Assembly (NCBI GenBank): GCA_026545225.1
Contig: CM048845.1
Span: 125,166,533-125,230,532 of the forward strand
Direction: 5' to 3'
DNA from: Cornus controversa
Lineage: Eukaryota > Streptophyta > Magnoliopsida > Cornales > Cornaceae
Length of the DNA stretch: 64,000 nucleotides
The notes under the pieces were generated by a model that ran no database searches, was not told the DNA's origin, and saw nothing but the letters and a program-made list of their open reading frames with translations. Numbering within the stretch: position 1 is the stretch's first letter; every line of letters starts with the position of its first letter. Made by a program: the position numbers and the translations under genes. Of this stretch, positions 34,311 through 46,289 are shown one piece after another.

Positions 34311-34924
34311 TTTCCATTAAATCTTCAAATAATTGAGACAAGAAATTATAAATTTTTTTCCATATTTTCTTTAACATAAACTTGGAACTCTTTCTTTTGA
34401 ATAAAAACTCTAATTTTTTCTACTATCTACATGTGTGAATAATTAATTAAATAAACACATAATATACTTGAAATTTCTTATAATTTTATTTTGATTTGGT
34501 ATTTTCGATCAGAGTTGAATTTTAAAGAAAGACCTAGAAAAGATGAAAAGAAATTGAGGGAGTGCAAAAGATCGAGAATGTATGTATATATAATAAAATA
34601 TATATAAAAAAATTAGAGAGAATCCCAGTTTGATTAGGGTTCTTACTTCCTCCTTTAATGAATTCGTTTAGTTTGACAAAATATTAAAACTTATAAAAAG
34701 TGTAATATGCATCAAAGTAGATGATATTTATATCTTTCATATTGTCATATCACATTCGAGATGTGTTGCTCATGCAAGATATCTCTGTCTTTTTCTTATT
34801 TCTTTTATGGTGATTTCACTTTTGGTACAACCACTTGTATTAATGTTTTGTACGAAAATATTTGACTAGTTCAAACATAGACTGACATGCACATATGCTT
34901 GATTCAAATGCTCATTTTTTTTTT
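34311..34924. other. Spacer and left edge of duplicated block D2
   Basis: AT-rich. From about 34770 it parallels 14330-14375 and 15001-15090 and carries the empty site of the 14.4-kb hAT element (TTTCACTTTTGGTACAACC near 34813). Confidence 0.6.
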
Positions 34925-36267
34925 GGCACGTTAGAAATGACTGATTTTATGAAGATATGTAAATGCCTATTTACAAGCACATAATTTTGGACACTAAGTA
35001 AATTTGAGAGACAAAAAATTCTATTTCTAAATAGTTTAAAAAATGATATAATAGTATATGTATATACAAACTACAATATACACTAATATCTCCTTCAAAC
35101 TCAAGGTGATAGGGTGGATATCAACTTGTTTGGAAATTAAGGCCCTCTTTAGAGGAGCTTCCTGATTCTAAAATTTCTTCCATTTAAAAGGTCTTTGAAA
35201 ATGCATTCAATAAAAGGAATCTAAAAGAAAAAAGTTGTTTGGTAGATGCATTTTTTGAAATTCCTTCCACAATTAATACAATTTTAACTTGACAAATTTA
35301 TTCTTAATAATTACTCCCAATAGGCAAGTTTCATGAATAAAAGACGGTAAAATTGTCAATAAAATTTGTTACTTAAAATAATTCTAGTTTCCTTTCAAAA
35401 GCAAGTTTTTCTCGCTTCCTTTGAACGGACTTTTTAGGACTTCGACTTTTATTAGAAGTTCATTTTTCTTATTTCACCAAATACTAACATGTTTTTGGAA
35501 GGACTTTTTGGGTTTGGAAGCCTGTTTCAATCTCCCAGAAAGCTCCCCCAAATGGCCTCTAAATCCTCAAGTCGTTCTGGTAAATGCAAGCACGTTATGA
35601 CTACTGGAGGAACATGAAAGCGCGTGACTGCTACTGTAGCACATGTAAGTGCGATGGATGTACATGACGACTTCCGGAGGTGCATGGAAGCGTAGTGGCT
35701 AATAAAGGAGACGTTTGATTACCACTGGTAGGCGCAAGGAGCATTGTGGTCATTTAACAAAGACGTGTGATTACCACTGACAGGCGCATAAAATTGTTGT
35801 AGTCAATCTATGGTCAATCAATGAGACGTGTGATTACCACTAGTAGGTGCACAAAAGCGCCGTTGTCAATCACAGAAGCATGTGATTACCATTGGATGGC
35901 GTTGACGGCACCTAGAAGCGCTTTTTCTGATTTTTTTTTTGTAGGAAACTTCGATAATTAATGGTGATATTTGCACAACAATTTTGACTTGCCCGTCAAG
36001 GATGAAACCGATAGTATCATCTCCAACAGTGATGACGATGGACTGAGAAAATTTTATTAAGATTCACTAGGCTCTAAAACCCTGTTAGAAATTTATGAAA
36101 GTGTATATTGAATTGATTGATCTTATTAACAATACATATAGACTTATTTAAAGGCACATAATTTTAGTGACTAAGTAAACGTAAAAATAAAAATTTTTAC
36201 TCCTAAGTGATTTAGGAAAGGGTAATAGTATATGTATATAGTAACTATAATTAATATACAATAACAT
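34925..36267. mobile_element. Degenerate LTR-element remnant within block D2
   Basis: The block is absent at the paralogous point near 15090. Its ends are diverged direct repeats of about 130 bp (34935-35070 and 36073-36250) sharing GCACATAATTTT, ACTAAGTAAA and AATAGTATATGTATATA. AACTCAAGGTG beside the left repeat resembles a polypurine tract on the minus strand. No coding sequence remains. A smaller insert at about 35152-35562 has inverted ends GAGGAGCTTCCTG and CAGAAAGCTCCCCC. Confidence 0.5.
35575..35925. repeat. GC-richer tandem repeat with GTGTGATTACCACTG unit
   Basis: At least four units of about 55-65 bp contain GTGTGATTACCACT(G/A) followed by (G/A)(T/C)AGGCGCA and a GTGGTCAAT-like end. 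A related, more diverged series (GACTACTGGAGGAACATGAA, GACTTCCGGAGGTGCATGGA) precedes them. Base composition is distinct from the AT-rich surroundings. Confidence 0.7.
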
Positions 36268-36590
36268 GGTACAATCAAACCTACAATCATCTTCTAATAT
36301 ACAATAATGGACCACTCGAGTACATACCAATATTGTTACATATGACATTGAAATTGTGAAGTTTTAGGTGCTTACATGTGTACTACGTCTTCGTGGTGGT
36401 CGTTTTCGCCTTAAAGTTACATGTGAATGGGTGCTATGCGTACATAGATGAATTAAATGCCGGATAAAACTTTATAGATATTTTGTATATAACACTCAAA
36501 ATTCATTATACATATACACACTATTATTAAATTTTTTTATTTTCTATATATTTTTTTATACTTTTTTGATCAAATAATATATTTTGTTTT
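36268..36590. other. Duplicated block D2, left of the copia insertion
   Basis: GGTACAATCAAACCTACAAT, GTACATACCAATATTG and TATTTTGTTTT correspond to 15108-15618. The last five bases GTTTT (36586-36590) are the target duplication of the copia element. Confidence 0.75.
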
Positions 36591-37346
36591 TGTTGGAAAA
36601 ATTAAATGAAAATTACATGTATGCGATGTAAGTGATATTGAATGAGTGGCAGAATGTCTGTCATAGCATCGTTGGGATATAACATGGTAGTAGAATGTCT
36701 GTTAAGTAATGAACCGACACGAGAGTGTTAGTTCGTAATGAGCAAACATTTAAATATGAATTACGAACAGACACTTCCAGCGAAAGATCACAACTCTTAA
36801 CGCTTGGAGTGAAACAACATGTCCCATGCCTATTCGGACAAACGTGAAAAGGCACCTAGTGGTCTATAAATAGGCCAATTAGCCTCATTTGTAAAAAATA
36901 TATGTTTTCTGATTTCTTTTCCTTCTCTCTACGTCTCTAATCTCCCTTTCTATATAGCCTAACACAAGTGGTCGTATATCAAGTTTTCGTGGTCTGGTTT
37001 CAATCAACACTTCAAGAGAGTCAAGTCAAAGAGAGAGTACTAACACATTGGTGGTTCGCAGAAGCTCAATTGGTTTGAAGTGTTGCTACCAATCGAGATG
37101 AAGATCGTTGTATCCTGGGAGACAATCGCCAAGAGTTCGTTCAACACCATTGCGGGGCGATAATTGTCTTAAGGAGATCGAATTTAATTCGAGCCTCGGT
37201 CTACAATCAGGTTTTATTTATTAATGTTATTGTTGTGTATTGAATAAATAAATTGTACTTTTTATTTCAATCGAGTGTTGTTTATGGTATATTGAATTAA
37301 ATAATAGAAAATCCAAAGTATTATTATTAATATTATTTTACTAACA
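36591..37346 (+). repeat. 5' LTR of the copia element
   Basis: Starts TGTTGGAAAAATTAAATG and ends TTTACTAACA. It contains the TATA-like CTATAAATAGG near 36864. Confidence 0.93.
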
Positions 37347-37403
37347 ATCTTAAGACAATTATTTTCATATTTTCGTATAATTGGATTTCTATTATTTAAT
37401 TAC

Positions 37404-40400
37404 GTGACTAAACCTGTCGGTGTATTTCATACAATCAAACTGATGACTCCTCCCAAATTTAATGGGAAATGCTATGGATGCAAAAGGAATGGGCACCGTA
37501 CTAAAGATTGTCCTAAAAGAGTACAAAAGCTCTACAAATTAAAGTCAACTGAGGTGCACATGAAGAAACTGGTTATTAAAGAATCAAATAGAGATCTGTC
37601 AGCCATGGTTTCAAAGATTGACTTGGTAGACAAAATCCGAGGGTGGTGGGTGGACACTGGAACTACTCGCCATATTTGCTCAGATAGGAGTAAATTTACT
37701 GCTTATAAAGTAGTAGAACCTGGAGAACGAGTCTTCATGGGGAACTCCGCTACTGCCAAAGTTGAAGGTCAAGGAAAAATTGTGCTAAAGATGTCCTCAG
37801 GGAAAGAACTCACACTCAATGATGTGCTGCATGTACCAGATATTCAGAAAAATCTTGTATCTGGAGCCTTGCTGAGCAAAAATGGGTTCAAATTAGTATT
37901 TGTTGATCAAAATGTACTTATTACTAAAAATGGTGTGTATGTGGGAAAAAGGGTCTTTGATTGAGAATTTATTTAAACTCAATGTAATAACCGATATTCC
38001 TAAACTTTATAATAAAGTTAATGCTTCTTCTTATTTGATCGAGTCTTCTGATATGTGGCATGGTAGACTAGGACATGTTAATTATGATGCAATACGCAGA
38101 TTAATTAATATGAATTTACTACCTAAATTTAATATCCACTCAACGAATAAGTGTGAAACGTGTGTAGAAGCAAAGTCAACGAAAACTCCTTTTAACTCCA
38201 TAAAGAGGAATACAAAACCTCTAGAATTAATTCACAGTGATGTCTGTGACTTAAAGTGTGTGCAAACTAGAGGTGAGAAAAAGTATTTCATTACTTTTAT
38301 TGATGATTGCACAAGGTACTGTTATGTCTATTTGCTTCGTAGCAAAGATGAAGCCTTAGAAATGTTTAAACATTATAAGAATGAGGTAGAGAATCAAACT
38401 GGCAAAAATATAAAAATAATAAGAAGTGATAGGGGTGGTGAATATGAAGCACCATTTGCTAACCTTTGTTCAGAATTTGGTATCATTCATCAAACCACGG
38501 CTCCTTACTCACCTCAACAAAATGGTATTGCTGAACGCAAGAATCGTACTCTTAAAGATATAATGAATGCCTTATTGATAAGTTCTAGATTACCTCAGAA
38601 CTTGTGGGGGGAAGCTTTGCTTTCTACGAACTATATTCTCAATAAAATACCTCACAAGAAATCTGATAAGACACTTCATAAGTTATGGAAAAATCGAAGA
38701 CCTTCTTATAAATACTTGAAAGTGTGGGGGTGTCTTGCTAAGGTGGTTGTTCCTGATCCTAAGAAAGTTAGGATAGGTCCTAAAACTATTGATTGTATTT
38801 TCATTGGTTATGCTAACAATAGTAGTGTCTATAGATTCCTTGTGCATAAATCTGACATTACAGATATACATGTCAATACCATTATTGAGTCCATGAATGC
38901 AACGTTCATTGAGAATGTATTTCCTTGTAAAAATATACATGATATGAACTCTCTTAAAAGAGATCGTGATACTATTAATAGTGATAGTCAAGAAACTATA
39001 AAACCAGAGTCTATAGAAAAGGGAAATGAGGATGAACTTAGACGTAGTAAGAGAATTAAGATGTCTAAGTCATTTGGTCTTGATTTCTTAACATATTTAT
39101 TGGAAAGTGAGCCTCAAACATACACTGAAGCTGTGTCTTCTCCAGAAGCTCCTTTGTGGAAAGAGGCTATTAATAGTGAAATTGAATCCATCTTACAAAG
39201 CCATACTTGGGAATTGGTGGATCTTCCTCTTGAAAATAAACCACTTGGTTGTAAGTGGATTTTCAAAAGGAAGATGAAAGCTGATGGATCAATAGATAAG
39301 TATAAAGCCAGACTTGTAGCTAAAGGTTACAAACAAAAGGAGGGCTTAGATTACTTTGACACATACTCACCAGTAACAAGAATTACATCCATTAGAATGT
39401 TAATCGCAATTGTAGCATTGCAAAATCTCAAAATACATCAAATGGATGTTAAGACAACATTCTTGAATGGTGAGTTGGATGAAGAAATTTATATGGAACA
39501 ACCAGAAGGGTTTATTGTTCCAGGACAAGAGAAGAAAGTGTGCAGACTTGTTAAATCTCTTTATGAATTAAAACAAGCACCTAAACAATGGCATGAGAAA
39601 TTTGATAAAGTGATGTTATCAAACGAATTTAAAATCAACGAGTGTGATAAATGTGTGTATACTAAGAGAACTCAAGATGAATATGTGATTGTCTGCCTAT
39701 ATGTGGATGATATGTTAATCATGGATAGTAATGACACCATTAAAGCTACTAAGAAAATGCTGACGAATAACTTTGATATGAAAGATATGGGTATTGCTGA
39801 TGTTATTCTAAGAAAATGCTGACGAATAACTTTGATATGAAAGATATGGGTATTGCTGATGCTATTCTAGGAATTAAAATTTCTAAAACATCAGAAGGTC
39901 TAATGTTATCTCAATCTTACTATATTGAGAAAATACTAGATAAATTCAATAAGAATGACAGGAATATTTCTAAGACTCCTGTAGATTTAAATCTTCATTT
40001 ATCAAAGAATAATGGTCCTGGTATATCACAACTCGAGTATTCTCGGATCATAGGCAGTCTAATATATGTGATGAACTGCACACGACCCGATATAGCTTAC
40101 TCAGTAAATAGACTGAGTAGATATACTAGTAATCCAGGAAAGGATCACTGGACAACAATAATTAGGGTATTAAGATATTTGAGATACACCCTGAATTTGG
40201 GATTACATTATACAAAGTACCCAGCTGTTCTTGAGGGATACAGTGATGTTAACTAGATCTCAGATACAAAAGACTCAAAATTCACGAGTGGATATATCTT
40301 TACTCTTGGTGGTGCTGCCGTATCTTGGAAATCTTCAAAACAAACGTGTATTGCCAGATCCACAATGGAATCTGAATTCATTGTTTTGGATAAGGCAAGT

Positions 40401-40718
40401 GAAGAAGCAGAGTGGCTTCGTAACTTCCTAGAGGATATTCCAAATTGGCCGAAACTTGTGCCTGTGATTTGTATACATTGTGATAGTCAATCAGCAATTG
40501 GGAGGGCACAAAATCATATATATAATGGTAAATCTCGGCATATAAGAAGGAGACATAATACCATTAAGCAGTTGCTCTCAAATGGAATAATTTTCATTGA
40601 ATATGTGAAGTCCATGGACAATATAGCAGATCCTTTTACAAAAGGTTTACCAAGAGAGCAAGTATATAAGTCATCAAGGGGAATGAGCTTAAAGCCTATA
40701 TCTACCGAGTCACCTTAA
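37404..40718 (+). pseudogene. copia pol polyprotein, disrupted
   Basis: Conceptual order: zinc knuckle CYGCKRNGHRTKDCPK, protease WWVDTGTTRHIC, integrase (HSDVCDL, RSDRGGEYEAPF, SPQQNGIAERKNRT), reverse transcriptase with intact LYVDDML, and an RNase H segment ending in the usual [10 protein letters not shown]. Lesions: most of gag is missing; a one-base change in an A/G run near 37947 shifts the frame; a 59-bp tandem duplication (39751-39809, 39810-39868) shifts it again in the reverse transcriptase; and a TAG at 40254-40256 stands where TGG is expected. Not autonomous. Confidence 0.9.
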
Positions 40719-41290
40719 TGGAAACCCCATCTAGTTGACTAGAGATCCCAATATCTAGATTCAAAGGGATAACTGAAGTTTTGAGTGGCTCATCAGTAGC
40801 ACTGGGAAGATGTATATCTTCTACCCATTTCTATGATGACACAGTGCTGCCTGTCGTGTGAATTAGGTTAAGTTACGCTTTTAGTGATTCATATATCTTG
40901 GAAATCCAAGTGGGGTATGGCAGGATATTCTTAATAGAGAATTACCTATATGAGTGTGAAGTGGGCTGCTTCTAAGAGAATGAAAGGCTAAATTTTTTAG
41001 AGCACTCATGAATACCAGGATTTGTTCAGGGCCAAAATGAACACAACCGAAAGAACCAACTTTGTGCAGAAAGGTGTTGTGTGTATACTATTGTCTGGTT
41101 TTACACAAACGGCTGAATAGTTCAAGACTTTATGTCACTAGTTAGCCAAGTAAATCCGATAGTATTACACTAAGGAAGATTCAAAGCCAAAAGCTATCTA
41201 TCCCGATGCAATAACTTTCCAATTATACTCTCTCTAGTGTCAGTCGAGTATTTTTTACATTTGAGGTTAATTTTCATTTATGTGGGAGAT

Positions 41291-42050
41291 TGTTGAAAAA
41301 ATTAAATAAAAATTACATGTATGCGATGTAAGTGATATTGAATGAGTGGCAGAATGTCTGTCATAGCATCGTTGGGATATAACATGGTGGTAGAATGTCT
41401 GTTAAGTAATGAACAGACACGAGAGTGTTAGTTCGTAATGAGCAAACATTTAAATATGAATTACGAGCAAACACTTCCAGCGAAAGATTACAACTCTTAA
41501 CGCTTGGAGTGAAACAACATGTCCCATGCCTATTCGGACAAACGTGAAAAGGCACCTAGTGGTCTATAAATAGGCCGATTAGCCTCATTTGTAAAAAATA
41601 TATGTTTTCTGATTTCTTTTCCTTCTCTCTACGTCTCTAATCTCCCTTTCTATATAGCCTAACACAAGTGGTCATATATCAAGTTTTCGTGGTCTGGTTT
41701 CAATCAACACTTCAAGAGAGTCAAGTCAAAGAGAGAGTATTAACACATTGGTGGTTCGCAGAAGCTCAATTGGTTTGAAGTGTTGCTACTAATCGAGATG
41801 AAGATCGTTGTATCCTGGGAGACAATCGCCAAGAGTCCGTTCAACACCATTGCGGGGCGATAATTGTCTTAAGGAGATCGAATTTAATTCGAGCCTCGGT
41901 CTACAATCAGGTTCTATTTATTAATGTTATTGTTGTGTATTGAATAAATAAATTGTACTTTTTATTTCAATCGAGTGTTGTTTATTTATGGTATATTGGA
42001 TTAAATAATAGAAAATCCAAAGTATTATTGTTAATACTATTTTACTAACA
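41291..42050 (+). repeat. 3' LTR of the copia element
   Basis: Starts TGTTGAAAAAATTAAATA and ends TTTACTAACA. It carries a 4-bp insertion (TTTATTTATGG against TTTATGG) relative to the 5' LTR. Confidence 0.93.
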
Positions 42051-42055
42051 GTTTT

Positions 42056-43050
42056 TAATACAAGAAGTTGAATTGTCTAAGTTGTCCAATAATTACACTT
42101 TTGCACTTTTTAAAATAAATTGTCCAAACAGTTTCACCCTTGTGAAAAATGTCTACCTTTCTCTCTCTCTGTATATATATATATCTCATTTTTTATTGGT
42201 AAATATTTTTGTTTTCACCTATTTTTTTACCTCTCCCGTTTGAAGTTCCCACCAGCGGAATCATTATTTTTTACATTCTTGCTTTTGAAAAGAAGATGAC
42301 GAGAACAACTTCGTTCTGGTAATAAAACCGCCCTAAGCTTACTTTTACCATTTTCTTCTATTTCTCTTCCATATACGTATCTATGTATACGTAATTATGT
42401 CATCTTTGTGTATATGTGTGTTTATATTTATATGTTCTGTTCTTCTAGAGGTTACGTTGCTTAGTAGAGCTAGTTGAAAGTCACATTAAAATGCCCAATT
42501 CTGTATGTAGAGTACCCTAACACATGATCTCACAAGTAAATATCTTTGTGAAGCTGCCCATGCTCACATAATAAGTAGTGTGAGAGTGAAATACGTACTA
42601 AGACAGTCATTCATACTTCAGTTTTGGATGAGTTGGACTTTACGATGGGACTATAATGAAAGAAATTTTTGAGCTAGACTTGAATCAAAGCAAATGGCCA
42701 TTAAATACATGCTATAATACTTTATTAAGCAAATTTAAGAAAATAGGAAAGAATGAAAAAAGTTTTTTTTTTTTTCTAAAAAAAAAAAAAAATTCATGTG
42801 AGCGATCATATTCATATAAGGAAAAGACAAAGATGATGATGATGATGATGATGACTACGACGATAACAATGACGATCGACTTTATTACATATGTTTTACA
42901 AGTAAAACAAACAAATTTATAAGCTTGAAATTAATTATAGCTTCAATTGAGTTAACAAAAATTGCAATATAGAATATGAGGATATATATTTGTGCTAATT
43001 ATGTTTTTCTAATAAGAATTTCATATTTTTTTGTTGGAATGCAATTTCCA
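42056..43050. other. Duplicated block D2, right of the copia insertion
   Basis: It continues the sequence broken by the insertion (AATACAAGAAG) and parallels 15640-17800 without the two inserts found there. An RTE-like tail (ATTCATGTGAGCGATC then GATGATGATGATG) is at about 42793-42850. No gene. Confidence 0.7.
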
Positions 43051-43884
43051 CTACGTGTGACATCTAGAAAAATGTCATATAGACGTCTATATCTTAATAC
43101 TTTGATAATTTATGCATATTTTTCAAAAAAAAAAAAAAAAACTAGCACAGGTCTATATAAAATTTGTTAAAAGTGCATAGGCGGTGATATGAATTGGTAT
43201 GAGCAATAGTTGACACTCAATGTTGCCATTCTTGCCACATTTTCAATTACCACAATCATCATCATCAACATCATCATCATCAACACACTTTATAATCAAG
43301 ACCCTTCATATCAAGTGGTCCATGGCAATCACGTCTGAGTTTATGAGCCATTCCGATTAATTGGGAACGATAAATAATAATATTCTTCAATTTTAGTGTG
43401 TCGGATGGTTTTAAAGGTGATTTGAGGGATTGAGGCTTGAGATCAAAGTTTTTTTTGGTAAGTGGCTTGAGATCAAAGTTACGTATGTTTGAGTGGGTCA
43501 GCAAATTGGATTATTTTGGATTCATAAGATATGCAAAATAAAGGATATATTTAAACATTTTGTGATTGACATGGTTCATTCTTTGGGGTTATTTACTATT
43601 TAGTAATTTATATAAATGGATTCCACGTGAATGAATTGTTTTAAATGACTGGATGGCAAATAATGTTAGAAAAATAGATGATGTCTATTTAAATAAATAA
43701 CAACAATAATTGAAGTAAAATAACCTATGATGTCTATTTCATTCTTTGATATTTTTTGTTCTTGAGGGTATAAAAGTAAATTTAAAAATTAAAAAAGTTT
43801 ATTAGCACCAAATACAAACTACTGAGTGAAAAGTAAGTGAACATAAAAAAAAGATTTTTTTGAACATTTTTCAAACTTACCCGC
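43051..43884. other. AT-rich spacer, no gene seen
   Basis: A CATCATCATCAACA microsatellite at about 43255-43285 and a short direct repeat GCTTGAGATCAAAGTT (43434 and 43465). Nothing else recognised. Confidence 0.5.
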
Positions 43885-44335
43885 ATTAAAATGCCCAATT
43901 CTGTATGTAGAGTACCCTTACGCATGATCTCACAAGTAAATATGTGAAGCTGCTCACATAGTAAGTACTGTGAGAGTGAAATACTAAGACAGTCATTCAT
44001 ACATCACACGGAGACTTTACTTTTGGATGAGATGGACTTTACGATGGGACTGTAATGAACTTTTTGACCTACACTTGAATCAAAGCAAATGGACATTAAA
44101 TACTTATGCTATAATACTTTATTAAGCAAATTTAAGATAATAGGAAAGAATGAAAAAAATAAATTTTTTTTTTAAGAAAAAAAAATTCATGTAACCAATC
44201 TTATTCGAATAAGATAAAGAAAAGGATAATGATAATCACGACGACAATGACAATCATGAATTTATTACGTACGCTCTACAAGTAAAACAAATAAATTTAT
44301 AAGTTTGAAATTAATTATAACTTCAATTGAGCTCT
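43885..44335. repeat. Duplicated block D3
   Basis: Third copy of the D1/D2 right-hand sequence: CATTAAAATGCCCAATTCTG (also 42486), GTGAAATACTAAGACAGTC, CTTGAATCAAAGCAAATGG, and an RTE-like tail near 44185. It lies 1.4 kb after the D2 copy in tandem. Confidence 0.8.
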
Positions 44336-44906
44336 ATCTTGTGATGAGATCAAAACAAGTTGTTCGAGATTGGCTCCGATTTGTTGGACTTTTTAAAATT
44401 TTTTATTATCTTTTTTATTTTTTATTTTACCAATACACAAGTATTAAACATTTCAAAATAAAAAAAAAATATTTGAAGTTAACGTTTTCACAAATTGAAT
44501 TGGTATGAGCAATAGTTGTCCATTCGCATATAGAAGGTTTTTTATTTTCTTGATTCTATAACAATGAAGTAAATATTGATTCGGCTTGCTTTGATTGCAA
44601 GGGATTCAAGAAATGAGATCAAGTTTGGTTTATTTAATTGATTTCCATCTCTTGGAAAAAAAGGGCCCACTACATTTTTTTTCTTTGCAAGATCCAAGAG
44701 GAAAGAAAATGACGGGCTATAATTTCTTGGGCCATGCCCTGCATTTTCCTTCTACATTCGAAGAAATTTACGGACAACTTCCAAAATTTACTACGAGTAA
44801 TTTTAAAAAAAAGTAGTAAAAAAAAGTAGTAGAAGTGTCATGACAGCATCTTGGTAACTTCAACGAAATTGCTAAGACCCATCCACGAACATTTCATATG
44901 CGTGTG

Positions 44907-44945
<39 letters not shown>

Positions 44946-45086
44946 CCTTAAAACCAGCCAGTCCTCGAATTCATATCATCCACAACCAGCACTATTGCTC
45001 TCTGCTTCTTCTCTCACAGTCTCACGAAACATAGCAACTCTGTCCTGCAATTGCCAAAAAAATCTCAATTGAAAAGGACAATCACC
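44336..45086 (+). promoter_or_regulatory. Upstream region of four-TM gene 2
   Basis: From 44590 to 45086 it is paralogous to 7020-7426 and 53840-54345. A long TA run (44911-44944) merges with the TATA position and is followed by AACCTTAAAACCAGCC. CAACTCTGTCCTGCAA in the leader is identical in the three copies. The first 250 bp (44336-44590) show nothing recognised. Confidence 0.6.
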
Positions 45087-45608
45087 ATGGCTAACATTAA
45101 CCGCCGATATCACGCTTGTGAAAGCACCAGCCTTTCCCCCTTTTGTCCTTGCATATTCTTCTGGGCATTCAATGGTATTGGTACAACCTACAGGGCTTAT
45201 GTTAATGGCAACTATTCCTTGGTAGCTTTCATTTTCTTCATATACTCTGCTTTCTTGTCATTAGAATACTGTTTCTCATTGTACCAACAATTGCCTCCAC
45301 ACAAGAAATCAATCAAAAGAGACTTGTTGAAGTATGCAATATGGCTCCTATTTACAGCCATCATGTTTGGAATTGCGTACCAATTCGCGCCCCTCTTTGG
45401 CCTGCCTTCCGGCTTGTTCCTCTATGCCATTTCAACTGCAAGCAGTGCCACTATTTTCTATTTCTACATAATCTATGACGACCAAAATGGTTGCACCAAA
45501 TGCTGTCCTACTGATGGAAAAACAAAATTTAGTCAGTACTCTTGTCATGTTGAAGAAGTCGGTGACATGAAATTCAAGCATTCTGATTCAGTTTTGGAGG
45601 AAGTATAA
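45087..45608 (+). CDS. Predicted four-transmembrane protein, copy 2
   Basis: One exon, 173 aa. The start is the ATG in ACCATGG, aligned with the start in the other copies; an upstream in-frame TTG is not needed. Predicted helices lie at about 17-34, 44-66, 80-103 and 108-129, joined by a basic loop YQQLPPHKKSIKRDL (66-80). The tail after 130 is hydrophilic with a Cys cluster (CTKCCPTDG, 136-144) and an acidic end, DSVLEEV. There is no signal peptide before the first helix. I do not recognise the family or a catalytic motif, so function is unknown; a membrane role is inferred from hydropathy only. It is about 90% similar to copy 3 by eye, with differences mainly in the N-terminus and tail. The conserved promoter, intact frame and family copy number argue that it is a real gene. 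The F-box pseudogene lies 1.3 kb downstream. Confidence 0.85.
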   Translation: MANINRRYHACESTSLSPFCPCIFFWAFNGIGTTYRAYVNGNYSLVAFIFFIYSAFLSLEYCFSLYQQLPPHKKSIKRDLLKYAIWLLFTAIMFGIAYQFAPLFGLPSGLFLYAISTASSATIFYFYIIYDDQNGCTKCCPTDGKTKFSQYSCHVEEVGDMKFKHSDSVLEEV

Positions 45609-46289
45609 TCCTTAAGTTAATGGCAATGACAAAAAAAAATGATGAATTTCAGAGTGCGTGCATGCGAGTATGTTGTATTGATATAAATGAGTGCATACAT
45701 AAATAGTATGTTGTGCATCAATATGTCAGAAAAATGATGAATTCGTGTTTTTGTGAATTTGAAATTTCTACTGTATGGGATTTGTTTGCAGCTTGAACCA
45801 TTTCGTAAAGGTTGTGGTGGGTATTTTTTTAATCATGGAAAATATTTTACCTAAAAAAAGAAAAAGGAGCTTACATGGAAAATGTGTAGCTACCATCCAT
45901 TCTTTTCTTTTCATTGCCTATTTTATCTCATTTCTCTGCCATTATTTTATTCTCTCCCCTAAATATTACTGGTTTTCCTTCTTTTTTTCCTCATTATTAT
46001 CCAAACACACTTGTATTTTCTTTTTCATACTTCCACTATCTTGTAAGATTATTTTTTTTCTTTTTTTTAATTACAGCTTTTGTTTTCTTTTTAAAAGAGT
46101 TGGAAGGAAAGTAAAAGAAACAATGAAGAATAGCTTGTAAATGAGAAGTTAGAAGAATGTGAATAAAAGAAATAGTGAAGAATAACATGTGAAACAGGTA
46201 CAAGACGAGTAAAAGAGAGAATGTGCCATTGTTACCTCTCAAAAAATAATCAAACACTCGACCCTGGAGTGGCCTGCAAGATTTGCTCC
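45609..46289. other. 3' flank of four-TM gene 2, paralogous to 54856-55460
   Basis: Shared GTATGTTGTGCATCAATATG, AGAAAAATGATGAATT, GTTGGAAGGAAAG-like and GAGAAGTTAGAAGAATGTGA blocks. Open frames here (45775-46140, 45914-46114) are T-rich and not conserved in the paralogue. Confidence 0.6.

Larger units (their letters stand above)
36591..42050 (+). mobile_element. Ty1/copia LTR retrotransposon, gag-deleted and frameshifted
   Basis: It is bounded by 756/760-bp LTRs and a perfect GTTTT target duplication (36586-36590, 42051-42055). The polypurine tract GTGGGAGAT precedes the 3' LTR. No primer-binding site or gag N-terminal part follows the 5' LTR: the inside starts near the zinc knuckle, so it is a deletion derivative. 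Integrase, reverse transcriptase and RNase H follow in the copia order. By eye the LTRs differ at about 16 bases and one 4-bp indel, so insertion is fairly recent. The paralogue at 15618 is the empty site. Confidence 0.93.

Noticed and set aside
38683..38991. 102-aa minus-strand frame
   Set aside because: Antisense shadow of the copia integrase/RT region.
45775..46140. 121-aa plus-strand frame after four-TM gene 2
   Set aside because: T-rich, and the paralogous DNA at 55.0-55.3 kb does not keep the frame.
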